Shown here piece after piece: positions 11,962 to 21,859 of a DNA stretch of 64,000 bases. The DNA comes from Cerrena zonata (taxonomy: Eukaryota > Basidiomycota > Agaricomycetes > Polyporales > Cerrenaceae), in contig JASBNA010000018.1 of the NCBI GenBank assembly GCA_038087015.1, forward strand, positions 1 through 64,000, in the 5' to 3' direction. The notes under the pieces are model-generated. The model saw only the letters and a program-made list of their open reading frames with translations, was not told the DNA's origin and made no database searches. The first letter of the stretch is position 1. The number at the start of each line of letters is the position of its first letter. The position numbers were made by a program, and so were the translations under genes.

Positions 11962-12789
11962 TTCTAGTCAGGCATATCCTCTCGTGTCATACGACAATAT
12001 GTACATGACCGCGCAGCCCCATCTGAACCGCAAGTAACGGGCATATTCCCCCCGATTGGTACTGTGTTATACGGAGAAAGAGGACTGAAAGGTGTGCATC
12101 TTGGCAGTATGTAACTCCTTGAGAGGTATCAAGCTGGCCCTGCGAGACGCTGTTGCTATTTCTAGAAGCAACACCACGAGGAATACAGCGAGTAAAGAAG
12201 TATGAACACCCCAATTGTTAGACAGGAGAAGCCTCTTGTGTTGTACGTAAGTCCAAGACTGAGTGCTGAGCGCTGACCCATCGACACGCGTCTTGCAAGG
12301 ATTCAAAAACTACCGTCATGATATGTGTAGCTATAGGCTATTTGCAATGGGGCAGGGAAGCGGGATGAAAGGAATAGAAGTTGAATAGAGGTGCTTATGT
12401 CGGACTGTGGTTGGACGTAAGTACAAGTTCCCGTTCCAAGTCAGGAACGGCGAAAGGGAAAGGTAAGCGCTGAAGATACACCCAGGCCCTGTGTTATGTA
12501 TTTAATACTGGCCAGGCTACATGCCACCGGCAGCTACATCACAGAGCAGCCTATGGACCACAAGTACTTAGCTCACTGTTTCACTACTCATTGGGATTCA
12601 AAAACTCCGTCTTACTCGGCGCCCTAGGCTCCCTCTCTTTATGTCCGCCAATGCACGTTGTATGGGGTACTACTATTGATTAAGTTAACGCAGGTTTACA
12701 GGTCAGATACCGGCACTCCCTTCTTTCTGGTTCCATGTGACATAGCCCAGCGCAGCCTACTATAAGGTACGTCCACCCCGCTCTGGTCT
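11962..12789. other. Non-coding interval between the KDZ element and the F-box gene
   Basis: No convincing gene is seen. A reading frame on the minus strand near 12,067-12,306 has one hydrophobic stretch but no family resemblance and no supporting splice structure. The interval should hold the KDZ element's outer boundary and the promoter of the F-box gene at 12,790. Confidence 0.4.
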
Positions 12790-12960
12790 TTGTTTCAACC
12801 ATTTTACCCCCCAATGGACCAGCCCTTCAGCGAAGAACACTGTGATGGGAAATTTGAGAATGCAACGGAGAAGAATCTCCTGCACAGAGCTTGGCATATC
12901 CCAGAAATTGTCTCCAGGATTCTCAAGATCCTCTACCTACCAGTAGCCATCAACTCAAAC
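12790..12960 (+). pseudogene. 5' exon of an F-box-like gene, cut by the LTR retrotransposon
   Basis: Fifty-seven codons from ATG 12790 end at INSN exactly at the left LTR. LLHRAWHIPEIVSRILKIL is the F-box-like helix pair also seen in the genes at 36,390 and 49,121. The frame resumes at 32,605 (YSDSSSEERG) once the element and one CAAAC duplicate are left out, so the gene was probably intact before insertion. It is now inactive or truncated unless the element is removed from the transcript. Confidence 0.75.
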
Positions 12961-13273
12961 TGTAAAGTCTGCTTTCAGACTTTAGCGGGGAACTTCACGC
13001 GCTCAGCTGTACCCAGCAGGTAGGGAAGAGCGTAGCTCTCCAGTAATAGAGTTATACCTTCAGTAGAGGGAGCGTCGGGGCCCTGACGAGGACATGACGA
13101 GCAGCAGAAAGTGATAGTTCGTATTCAAAGAGTTCTAATTACCAAAAAGGGAAGGAGCGACTGTCTATGGACGAGAGTAGAAAGTGTAGAGAGGGCGCTT
13201 AAAGTCCGACATAGCGAGAGAATAAAGGCTTTCGAGTACTACTGTCTCTGTGTCTACCAACGGAACCGTAACA
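12961..13273 (-). repeat. 3' LTR of the chromovirus
   Basis: 313 bp, TGTAAAGTCT...CCGTAACA on the plus strand, matching 32,287-32,599 throughout by eye. Preceded by the target duplicate CAAAC. Confidence 0.95.
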
Positions 13274-13446
13274 CTGCCCCCCAGTATGAGATTAAGCCTT
13301 TCGGTTAGATGGTGAGGGAGGCGAGAGTTACGCAACATACGAGCCAACGCTCTCCAGTATCTTTCCCTAAGAAGCTCATCCACATGATCCAAGCCTCTCG
13401 GATCGTCGTAGGAAGGCAGCCTTTGCTGTAAACTTTTTGGAAATCC
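13165..13446 (-). pseudogene. C-terminal piece of chromovirus extra ORF 2
   Basis: On the minus strand, coding-like sequence (RGLDHVDELLRERYWRALAR, then NSRLPHHLTERLNL) runs from the inserted element through the polypurine tract into the 3' LTR. Its style matches the end of the RS-rich ORF, and nothing else nearby could supply its start. Confidence 0.4.
13274..13285 (-). promoter_or_regulatory. Probable polypurine tract of the chromovirus
   Basis: The minus strand reads TGGGGGGCAGTG immediately before the 3' LTR, a purine-rich block in the position of the plus-strand primer. Confidence 0.55.
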
Positions 13447-13448
13447 TA

Positions 13449-14201
13449 AGGCAGAGTGCCCTAAAGTGTTTTACAAACTTTTAGGCATTCTGCCTTGCCT
13501 TTTCGATTTGTGTTATGTAGGGCAGACTGCCTATATGCTTAGTCATCTGTATAGGGCCCAGTGTATTGCCTAATAGGGTATATAGGCCCTATTTGGGCGC
13601 TTTTTTTGCGAATTGGCAGGCTCACCTCTTTCTGCTTACAAATCTGGTTCCACAGCCACATGTATACTTTCTAAATTGGGTAGGTGGCCCTGGGGTGTGT
13701 GGCTGTGGCTGCTACTCACCTTCCGCTTACTGTGGGCGCTTATGTCAGCACCCCCTATTGCCTATTTGGGAAAGTGGTTTGGGATAGGGTGGGGGATGGT
13801 GCAGGGGCCTATACCAAGCATTAGAACATGTACTAGGGAGTAAAAGAACGGCATTTTTACGCTGAATCCATATCTGAAACCTCCATGTCATTTGGATAAG
13901 AACTGGGAGAGTTATGACAGAAATAGTAGGTATAAATCGATAAAAGGGGGGTTGTAATTGAAATAGGGTAGGAAGGAGCGGTCAGAATATTAAGCAGAGC
14001 TAGTATGGTCCTCTACTATGTTGGGAAAGGGTGTGTACAAGATCCCAGGTCGATTGGATAAGAACTACAGGTTCTGTATTTGGAATACCCCCAAAATGCG
14101 AAATTAGGGGGGTACCCTAGGCTATTGGTGGGGAACCAGCCATTCCCTTGACTATCAATGATAATAAGTTCGAGATATGATATGGGGAAACCCATATTCC
14201 A
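13449..14201 (+). repeat. Left inverted repeat of element 1
   Basis: Nearly identical in reverse to 15,485-16,239; frames seen within it are duplicated in both arms and do not look like genes. Confidence 0.85.
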
Positions 14202-15484
14202 GTCTACATCCCCATAGAGTCATCCCCCATAGTAGTACCTCCTTAACAGGGTGAAAAATGTGAAAATAGGCTATCACCTCTACATATACTCAAATAACTA
14301 TGGAGGGGAAGGCTCTATTGGTAATCTAGTTGGTACAAATATAGATGTAGTATTCTTCTAGAGGTATGTAGCTCCGCAAGCCCTACATACCAGTGGTTGG
14401 ACCTATATAGCTTAACCACTTTTTGGAACATGGGCGAAAAAGCTATTTTTGTGTCCACAATTTCCAGGGATATACCTATGATATTAATAAACGGTTTTCT
14501 TGTGCCTATAGCCCTTGGAGAGTACTCCAATTTGTTCCCTCCATTTGTCCTCAGACATACAGGTGACCCTCCAAAATGCGAACCATCCCCCCTCTCCTCC
14601 TGACTCAGAAATACCCCAAATTGCACCTCTTTTGGGACCTACAGGTCTTACTACTAGACCAAATAACATGAGGGGGGATAGCCTGGATGAGGGACAGTAA
14701 GTACTTCCTGAATCCCCAGCCACCATTATAGAACTTCCAGCCTGACCAATGGTATAGAGGAAGGAGTGTCTTAGAGAATTGCAATTTGAGTGAAACTTGC
14801 ATGTAGGGTACACTAACCCTAGTGTTAACAAAAAGTATGTCCTATGGCCAGGGCAGCTGGATAGAACTGTGAGGGATACTTGAAAACATCCATAAGCAGT
14901 CTTCTTTCTCCATGAATATTGCTCTATATGTCTTTGGGTGGGTGTATGCTGGTTTGCATGCAGTAATAGGGGTATATTGGGAGGTGATTTATAGGGGTAC
15001 CTCCTTACTTGCAGCTCTGTAATCCTAGATATCATTTAGTATATATTAGAACTCCCAATATCCAGAGGTAGGGCCCCATTGGTGTAGAGGTTGGTGAGAT
15101 ACAAATACCTGCACCTCCTCCCCCTCCCCAGGGGTACCTTCACTCCCCCTCTACCATTTCATGTCTGATAACTAAGAAAATTAGTATATGTTGTTTCCTG
15201 CATATTTGACACGTCTAGCAGCAATCCTGACGCGTAGAAACACGCTCTGACACGTCATATTACTGTCCCATCCCATCCCTCCTCCTCCTCCCCCTATCAC
15301 TCAGTATTGATTCTATCACAAAGCGGTGTTGGGTATCACCTAAGATAGTATATTCCAACATAGTATGAGTATTACAGAATATTCTATCCATTAGAACAGA
15401 AGATACAATAGATGTTCTCCTCCTGGTACCTAAAAAGAATATTTCGACCATAGCATACCCATACATTGTACTGATACCAAGAGG

Positions 15485-16239
15485 ACTGGAATATGAGCTT
15501 CCCCATATCATATCTCGAACTTATTATCATTGATAGTCAAGGGAATGGCTGGTTCCCCACCAATAGCCTAGGGTACCCCCCTAATTTCGCATTTTGGGGG
15601 TATTCCAAATACAGAACCTGTAGTTCTTATCCAATCGACCTGGGATCTTGTACACACCCTTTCCCAACATAGTAGAGGACCATACTAGCTCTGCTTAATA
15701 TTCTGACCGCTCCTTCCTACCCTATTTCAATTACAACCCCCCTTTTATCGATTTATACCTACTATTTCTGTCATAACTCTCCCAGTTCTTATCCAAATGA
15801 CATGGAGGTTTCAGATATGGATTCAGCGTAAAAATGCCGTTCTTTTACTCCCTAGTACATGTTCTAATGCTTGGTATAGGCCCCTGCACCATCCCCCACC
15901 CTATCCCAAACCACTTTCCCAAATAGGCAATAGGGGGTGCTGACATAAGCGCCCACAGTAAGCGGAAGGTGAGTAGCAGCCACAGCCACACACCCCAGGG
16001 CCACCTACCCAATTTAGAAAGTATACATGTGGCTGTGGAACCAGATTTGTAAGCAGAAAGAGGTGAGCCTGCCAATTCGCAAAAAAAGCGCCCAAATAGG
16101 GCCTATATACCCTATTAGGCAATACACTGGGCCCTATACAGATGACTAAGCATATAGGCAGTCTGCCCTACATAACACAAATCGAAAAGGCAAGGCAGAA
16201 TGCCTAAAAGTTTGTAAAACACTTTAGGGCATTCTGCCT
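15485..16239 (-). repeat. Right inverted repeat of element 1
   Basis: Reverse complement of 13,449-14,201 with a few differences near the inner edge. Confidence 0.85.
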
Positions 16240-16241
16240 TA

Positions 16242-17508
16242 TAGTTTACAAATATTTAACTGCCAAAGGTGAGGAAGGATAGGGAGAATTTCCGCTGACC
16301 CAGATACGTCGAAGGGAGTCGCGAACCTTTGCCCACTCCATGGGACGCGTTTCGACATCCGCCTCTAGGATGCTTATATGACGACGGTACATAAGTAGTT
16401 CGACGTCGTTACGAAAGTGGAAGGTGTTAAGACACCATTCTTCCCACGTCCATTGTTCCTCGGTGAACGGAAGGAGGCCGATAGAGTTCAAGCTTTCGTT
16501 CGAAGGGGAAGGGTTCAAGTGGAGTAGCTTCCTGAGGCTTCGACCTGGGGACAATCGACTCTTCCAACCTTCTCCCGACAGGAACGATTTCCGGGCCGAT
16601 CCTAGATGCGCTAGCAATTGAAGATTGACACTTTTGGAATTGAGCCATAGTAACTTCTGGGTGAAATGAGAGTCGGAGTGCCCTTCGAAGAGAGTGGAAG
16701 GAGGAGCGGCGTAGCGGTGTGGGTTGGAACACAGAGGAAGAGGTCCGGTCTCCGTTTCCCATTCGCGTCTCGCAGGTATGTCCTCGAGGTCGTTCTCCAT
16801 CAGGAACTCAGTGTAGTAGTCCGCTTCTACTGTGGAGTGGATGCTCATGGTGGTGAGAAGAGCCTTACCACCGCTGAGGGTAACGAGGTGAGGTAGTTCC
16901 ACATTGACTTGGTAGTCCCCCGGCTTCTTGGTTACGTTGAAGATGGTGAGTTCCTCCACCTCCTCGGACGGAGTTTCGTCGACTATCATGGGGGAAGGGG
17001 TGCGTATGCGGTTTGCTAGGGAGGCCGATTCCCTCACCCCAGACGAAGGGTTCTCGCTTGGCTGGGAGGGAGAGCCTGAGCGAGATGATCGCCGGCTAGA
17101 GCAAGAAGACGAGTCGTTACACGTGCGTTCCGGGGAGGAGTCGCGATGAGGAGAGTTCGACTGACGCTGAGGAGAAGAGGAGTAGTGCCGGTACGAGGTG
17201 CGGGGGCGTCCATGATGACTAGCGTGTTCTCTCGAACGGCGGTGAGAGCAGTAGCAGAATCGACATTGTCGGTTGCGATGCCGACTACTCCTCTCTCCAA
17301 GGGATCGCACTGATGAGCTGGACGACGCCCTGTAGTGGCGATGGGAGTATCTCTCTCGTGAACGATCCCACCGCGAACAACGTCGGTAGAAAGGAGGGGA
17401 AGGAAACCTATCCCTGCCACGTCGATCGTCATATCTTCCTCGGATCGCGCGAGGAGGAGGCTGTCCTCCCCTCCGGGGTCGTGGGTAGTATGAGTCACGC
17501 CGTGGCAT
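16242..17508 (-). CDS. Chromovirus extra ORF 2: arginine/serine-rich protein, 3' end cut by an inserted element
   Basis: Open for 420 codons from ATG 17508. The first 150 residues are an RS-type region (repeated RS, SR, RR, HR dipeptides, with CRFCYCSHRRS inside). A globular part follows (FNVTKKPGDYQVNVELPHLVTL, then a Leu/Trp-rich region with EEQWTWEEWCLNTFHF). It runs to the edge of the inserted element at 16,239. A probable continuation (PSYDDPRGLDHVDELLRERYW) lies at about 13,165-13,440 on the far side. RS domains in hosts bind RNA or splicing factors; a role in RNA packaging or export is speculation. It is not Env: no signal peptide or membrane segment is seen. Confidence 0.5.
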
Positions 17509-17723
17509 GGAAGCCCGGGATCTACGAGTAAAGCGAGCAGAAAAGAGTGTTTGTGGGGTATTAAAAGTGAAAAGGAAAAAGGGAGAGGGAACGAGTGGAA
17601 GGTGGAGTCAAGGGTAGAGGGCTGATTGAGCGCTACGGACACGACAGTGGCCGGCACTTGCCGAGGTTCCGTGATAGGAAAGCGAGCTGATTCCTTCTGG
17701 GTATCGAGTTGTAATTGGAGCAC

Positions 17724-18260
17724 TCAATCGGAGAAAGCGGATGATATCTGATCGTCGTCCGAGTGGTTATAAGCGTAGGAGTGGAGGAAGGGGGGTACGT
17801 CTGGGAGTACGCTACCTGATACCCAGTAAGTACAGAAACGCCTTCTATACTCTTGACTTCTGGTGGGGACTACGCTGCTCGGTCTGAAGCGGTGGCACAA
17901 GTGGTAGTGCAGCCTTTGGTACCAGGGGAGGTCTGTGGCAGCTGGTCTGGCTACTAGGAATCGTGTGGTGACGCTACGTATGAACTGTAGGCTGTTGTCT
18001 AACACCTGAAATGAAACAGGTTCGAGCTCGAAGATGTGGCAACAGGAATCGAAGCTGTGGTATTTCTGGATAGTTACCCAACCTACGCCAAATAATTTCA
18101 CTTTGCGACCAACTTTACACACCCTGAAGGAGGTGAGTGCAGATTGCAGGACCAAGAGATACTGATAGTTAGGGTCTATTCCAACCACAGATGCTGAAGG
18201 CTCGTCGACAGGAATTGGAGGGTTCATGGGATCAATGGGGAGATGAGTGATGTTGGACAT
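17724..18260 (-). CDS. Chromovirus extra ORF 1, downstream of the chromodomain
   Basis: A 178-codon frame, MSNITHLPIDPMNPPIPVDE, begins about 160 bp after the chromodomain stop. It has Cys/His/aromatic-rich stretches (YHSFDSCCHIFELEP, YQRLHYHLCHRFRP). No family is recognised. It occupies the place of env or accessory genes in retroelements. It may be spliced or translated separately from the next ORF. Confidence 0.4.
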   Translation of the reverse strand: MSNITHLPIDPMNPPIPVDEPSASVVGIDPNYQYLLVLQSALTSFRVCKVGRKVKLFGVGWVTIQKYHSFDSCCHIFELEPVSFQVLDNSLQFIRSVTTRFLVARPAATDLPWYQRLHYHLCHRFRPSSVVPTRSQEYRRRFCTYWVSGSVLPDVPPFLHSYAYNHSDDDQISSAFSD

Positions 18261-18421
18261 GAAATAGGTCGTTAAGTAAAGGAGGGGTGAGTCTTAGTTG
18301 CGTTGATCGCATCAAGACATGTCGGTCTAGGCTGCAAGCCATCCTAGACTAGGCGGGGTTGCGAGGGTGTGGCCGATTAAATAGATTATAATATCAGAGG
18401 AATTACAAAAGAGAGAGAAGG

Positions 18422-19388
18422 TTACAAAGGCAGGGGTACATCAGGATGAGACTTAACGTAATCCCTTAATACTCTGGGAGCATTCCGCAGATCTACGGGA
18501 GTCTGCCACGTATCATCCTCTGGTCCATATCCTTTCCACCTGACTAGGAACTCTATGTGATTCCGTCTAGACTTGTTCCTTCTCCAAGCTACGATGTCCT
18601 CGACTTCGTATTCTTCAGAGGCGAGGAGCTCGGATTGGCGAGGGTCCAGTACGGATGGGCGGATTATCCCAGGGAAAGCTTCGGCAGGTGATTCCTTGTA
18701 GGGCCGGAGATGCTCGATGTTGATAGTGGGGTTCATGGGATACGTGTCTGGAATGTGTAGTCAGTACACGTTGTCATTGATGCGTTCTTGCACTATGAAC
18801 GGTCCTATCCTTCTTTGCATCAACTTCTTGCCAGTTCCCTTGACGTCGACTAGTTCGAGAGAATGAGGGTTCACCAGGACTCGGCTTCCGGGTTCTAGAA
18901 CAGTCGGCCTTTTCCCTTTGTTGTAATGCTTGGCCATCTGAGCCCGAGCGTGTGCCATGGCATCTCTGGCTCTACGCCTGTGGAGTTCGAGGTCTAGTAT
19001 GAAATCCGTGGCTGATTCCGAAAGGAGAGCTGGTCTACGGATATATTGATCCTTCCCGTTCGCGAAATCCCAGGAACCCCGGGGTTCCATGCCATAGAGT
19101 AGGTAGTATGGCGAATATCCCGTAGCCGAATGACTCGAGGAATTATAAGAGTGGGCCAGAGGTTTAAGGTAATGTGACCAATTGGATCGGTCATGGCTGA
19201 CGTAAGCGCGTAGCATGATTTCCAAGGACTGGTTGGTGCGCTCGGTCTGTCCATCGTGCTGAGGATGGTGGCTAGAGGATAAAGCTAAGTGGATCTTCAG
19301 TTCCTGGGCGACTGTCCTCCAGAATTCGGAGGTCCAACGTGGGTCCCGATCGGCGATAATGTGCTCCGGCAGGCCGAAATTGAACACT
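18422..19388 (-). pseudogene. Chromovirus integrase C-terminal half and chromodomain, split by an in-frame TGA
   Basis: EHIIADRDPRWTS, HPQHDGQTERTNQSLE (the catalytic Glu region), a GPY-type end (MQRRIGPFIVQERINDNVY) and a chromodomain (EYEVEDIVAWRRNK, FLVRWKGYGPEDDTW, NAPRVLRDYVKSH) lie in one frame. A single TGA at 18,761-18,763 separates VY from LHIPDTYPMNP. Related elements normally read straight through here, so this is probably CGA to TGA (Arg to stop), a CpG transition. The chromodomain would direct integration to marked chromatin; this copy should not make it without readthrough. Confidence 0.88.
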
Positions 19389-19395
19389 ATGTAGT

Positions 19396-20562
19396 CACTA
19401 GTAGACTACAGGATTATACATAATCCATACACTGGTGTGCAAAACCTGTTGTGCAGATTAAGCCCAATAATAATAGAGCTATTAGTGTGCTTATATATGT
19501 ATAATCATAGATAGTTGTGTGACAATCATTATAATAGTCAAGATACTAATATAATGTGTGGTGCAATTATAGAACTGGATATAAATCTCACTGTAGGGCT
19601 TATAATGAAAACAAGCCTGATATAATAATGAATGCTCTCATTATAAAAATGATTGTGCAGCTATTATTATACAACCAAGTTTAATAATATAATGAAAGCT
19701 CACAATATGTATTATATTATATCCTGCATTCTAGCAGTCATAATAGATGTTAGTTGAGATATATAATGTATGAACACATTATAAAATGATTGTGTAGCTA
19801 TGATTATACAACCAAGTTTAATAATATAATCAGAGCTCACAATATGTATTATATTATATCTTGCATTCTAGCAGTCATAATGAATGTTAGTTGAGATATA
19901 TGATGTATGGACACATTATAACCACAGTCATACATACTTGAGTAGCATTCATATTTGAATATGGACAGCTGATAATCAATTATAGGCCTTTGTATAGCAG
20001 GGATAATAATAGATCTACAGCTTCAAATTGAGCTTCTCAAAATGATGTGTGGCTGTGTATGGGTGCCTGGGATCCTTTACTCACCCTCCGCTTTCCCTAC
20101 ATGCTTATATAAGCCCCTATTATTGCCTATTTGGGAAAATAGATTGCATTAGGGTGGGGGATGGTGCAGGGCTTTATGCTAGGGGTTAGAGCATGTTCTA
20201 GACATAAAAAGAACGGCATTTAAATGCTGAATCCATATCCGAAACCACCATGTGAATAGGATAAGAACTGAATGAGTAATAACAGAAATAGTGAGGGGAA
20301 ATCGAAAAAAGGGGGGTTCTAATTGAAATAGGATTGGATGGAGCGGTCCAAATATTAAGCGGTTATTATATGTTGCTCATCCATGCTAGGGAAAGGTATA
20401 TTCCAACCTACAGGTCATTTGGACAAGAACTGCAAGCTCTATACCTGGTAATACCCTGGGAAAGCGAAATTAGGGGGGTACCCTGGGCTCCCTATGGAGA
20501 ACCAGCCATTCCCTTCACTATTGGTGATAATAAAGTCAGGATATACATTGGGGAAGCTCATA
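19396..20562 (+). repeat. Left inverted repeat of element 2
   Basis: Inverse of 21,860-23,026. Contains two copies of a ~137-bp AT-rich unit (for example ACAACCAAGTTTAATAATAT at 19,671 and again at 19,808). Confidence 0.9.
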
Positions 20563-20930
20563 TTCCACGCCACGGAGCCACAGATTCATTTCCCATGTAT
20601 GTGCCTTGCATATAGTGCTCAAAATGTGAAATATAGGCTATTTTCTGTACATATACTCAAATAACTTAGCAAGGGATGGGATTGAAGACAATCCACTTGA
20701 CAAAAACATAGATACAATCCACCTCAGAATTGTTGTACAGCCACCTGATATAAATCCCAGTGGTTGGCTCTCCATAACTCTGTTACCTTGGGCAGGAGGG
20801 CGGAAAAAAGCTATTCTTGTGGTCACCATTGCATGGGCTGTATATATCCTTTTGATGAACTGTTTCTTTGTGCTGATTTCCCTCTTTAGGAGGTCCAATT
20901 TAGTCCTTTCATTTTCCCTCAGGCCTAGAA

Positions 20931-21362
20931 ATGACCCTCAAATTTGTGTCCCATCCCTCCTCTCCCCCTGACCCAGAAATACCTCAAATCACACCTCTTT
21001 TTGGACCTACAAGTCTTACTATTGTACCAAATAACATGAGGAGGGATAGCCTGGGTGAGGGACATCAATTACTCCTTGAATCCCCAGCTACCATGCAAGA
21101 ACTTCTAGCATGGCCTATGATATACAGGAAGGAGTGTCTTAGAGAATTGCTATTTGAGAGAAACTTGCAACTAGGTACACTAACCCTAGTGTTAACAAAA
21201 AGTATGTCCTATGGTCAGGGCAGCTGGATAGCATTGTGGGGGATACCTGAAAACCCACCAAAAGTAGTCTTTTTTCCATCTGGATGTGACTCTATCTGCC
21301 TCTGGGTGGGTATATGTGGGTTTGAGTGCAGAAATAAGGGTATATTGGGAGGTGATTTATAG
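20931..21362 (+). other. Open frame in the spacer of element 2, conserved as a broken frame in element 1
   Basis: A 143-codon frame (PSSPPDPEIPQITPLFGP early, RNKGILGGDL at the end) matches the spacer of element 1 (about 14,580-15,000), where the same reading has several stops (PPDSEIPQIAPLLGP...NNMRGDSLDEGQ then stop). It could be a decayed element-encoded gene or merely conserved non-coding sequence. No domain is recognised. Confidence 0.25.
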
Positions 21363-21859
21363 AGGTATCTCTACACTTTGGGTCCTGTAACTCTAGATAT
21401 GATCTAGTATATACTATAGTACTAGGTATCCAGAAGTACAGTCCAGCTGGTGCAGGGGTTGGTGAGATATAAAGACCTGCTCCCCCATCCCCTCCTCAGG
21501 AGTATCTTCACTCCCCCTTTATCATTTCACATGCTATCACTAAGGAAACTTGTATATATGCTGCCCTAACTATTTGACACGTCTATAAGCAATCCTGACA
21601 CGTAAAAACACGCTCTAACATGCTCTGTATATGACCCATGCTCTATCTCCTCCCTCCTCTTCTATCACCCAGTATTGGCTCTAGTACAAAGCGGTATTGG
21701 GAGGCACCTGGTGGATAATATTGTGATACTTTGTTAGAGGGACAGAATATTATATCCACCAGAATGGAAGATACAATACATGTGCTCCTCCTGGTACCCA
21801 GGGAGATTATTTTGGCTATCCAGTACTCAAACTCTATTTGTGTGGCAAGAAAAGTGGAA

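Larger units (their letters stand above)
1..11990. mobile_element. KDZ-class DNA transposon with TET/JBP gene and passenger genes (one end, left side cut off)
   Basis: The block holds a KDZ transposase N-terminus, a TET/JBP oxygenase gene and three further multi-exon genes packed with 80-250 bp spacers, in the order transposase(-), oxygenase(-), gene A(+), gene B(-), gene C(+). It is known that basidiomycete KDZ transposons travel with TET/JBP genes. The motif TCCGG/CCGGA is dense throughout and drops off beyond the subterminal repeats at 11,718-11,961, which is why the right end is placed near 11,990. No terminal inverted repeat can be tested because the other end lies outside the window, so the right boundary is inferred. 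Confidence 0.75.
13449..16239. mobile_element. Long-inverted-repeat (foldback-type) element 1, 2.8 kb, non-autonomous
   Basis: About 755 bp at each end are inverted copies of each other (13,449-14,201 and 15,485-16,239). They start AGGCAGAGTGCC and are flanked by TA on both sides, compatible with a Tc1/mariner-like TA duplication. Just inside each end the same box recurs inverted (TTTAGGCATTCTGCC), so each terminus can itself form a hairpin. Further GTAAACT-type similarity lies outside the TA, so the true end is not certain. No transposase is present. Confidence 0.8.

Noticed and set aside
12067..12306. Minus-strand frame with one hydrophobic segment
   Set aside because: Isolated, no family, no splice partners; hydrophobic stretch alone is not enough.
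13566..16122. Identical frames of 73-76 codons in the two arms of foldback element 1
   Set aside because: They mirror each other only because the arms are inverted copies; no family resemblance and no start context.
17034..17723. 229-codon minus-strand frame overlapping extra ORF 2
   Set aside because: Overlaps the RS-rich ORF in another frame; Arg/Ser-rich composition opens neighbouring frames, and it lacks consistent domain content.
16242..18260. Envelope gene of an errantivirus-like element
   Set aside because: Position fits, but there is no signal peptide, no transmembrane segment and no furin-like site; composition is RS-rich.
18302..18420. Possible additional host gene between chromodomain and extra ORF 1
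   Set aside because: Only short frames; the interval is within the retroelement.
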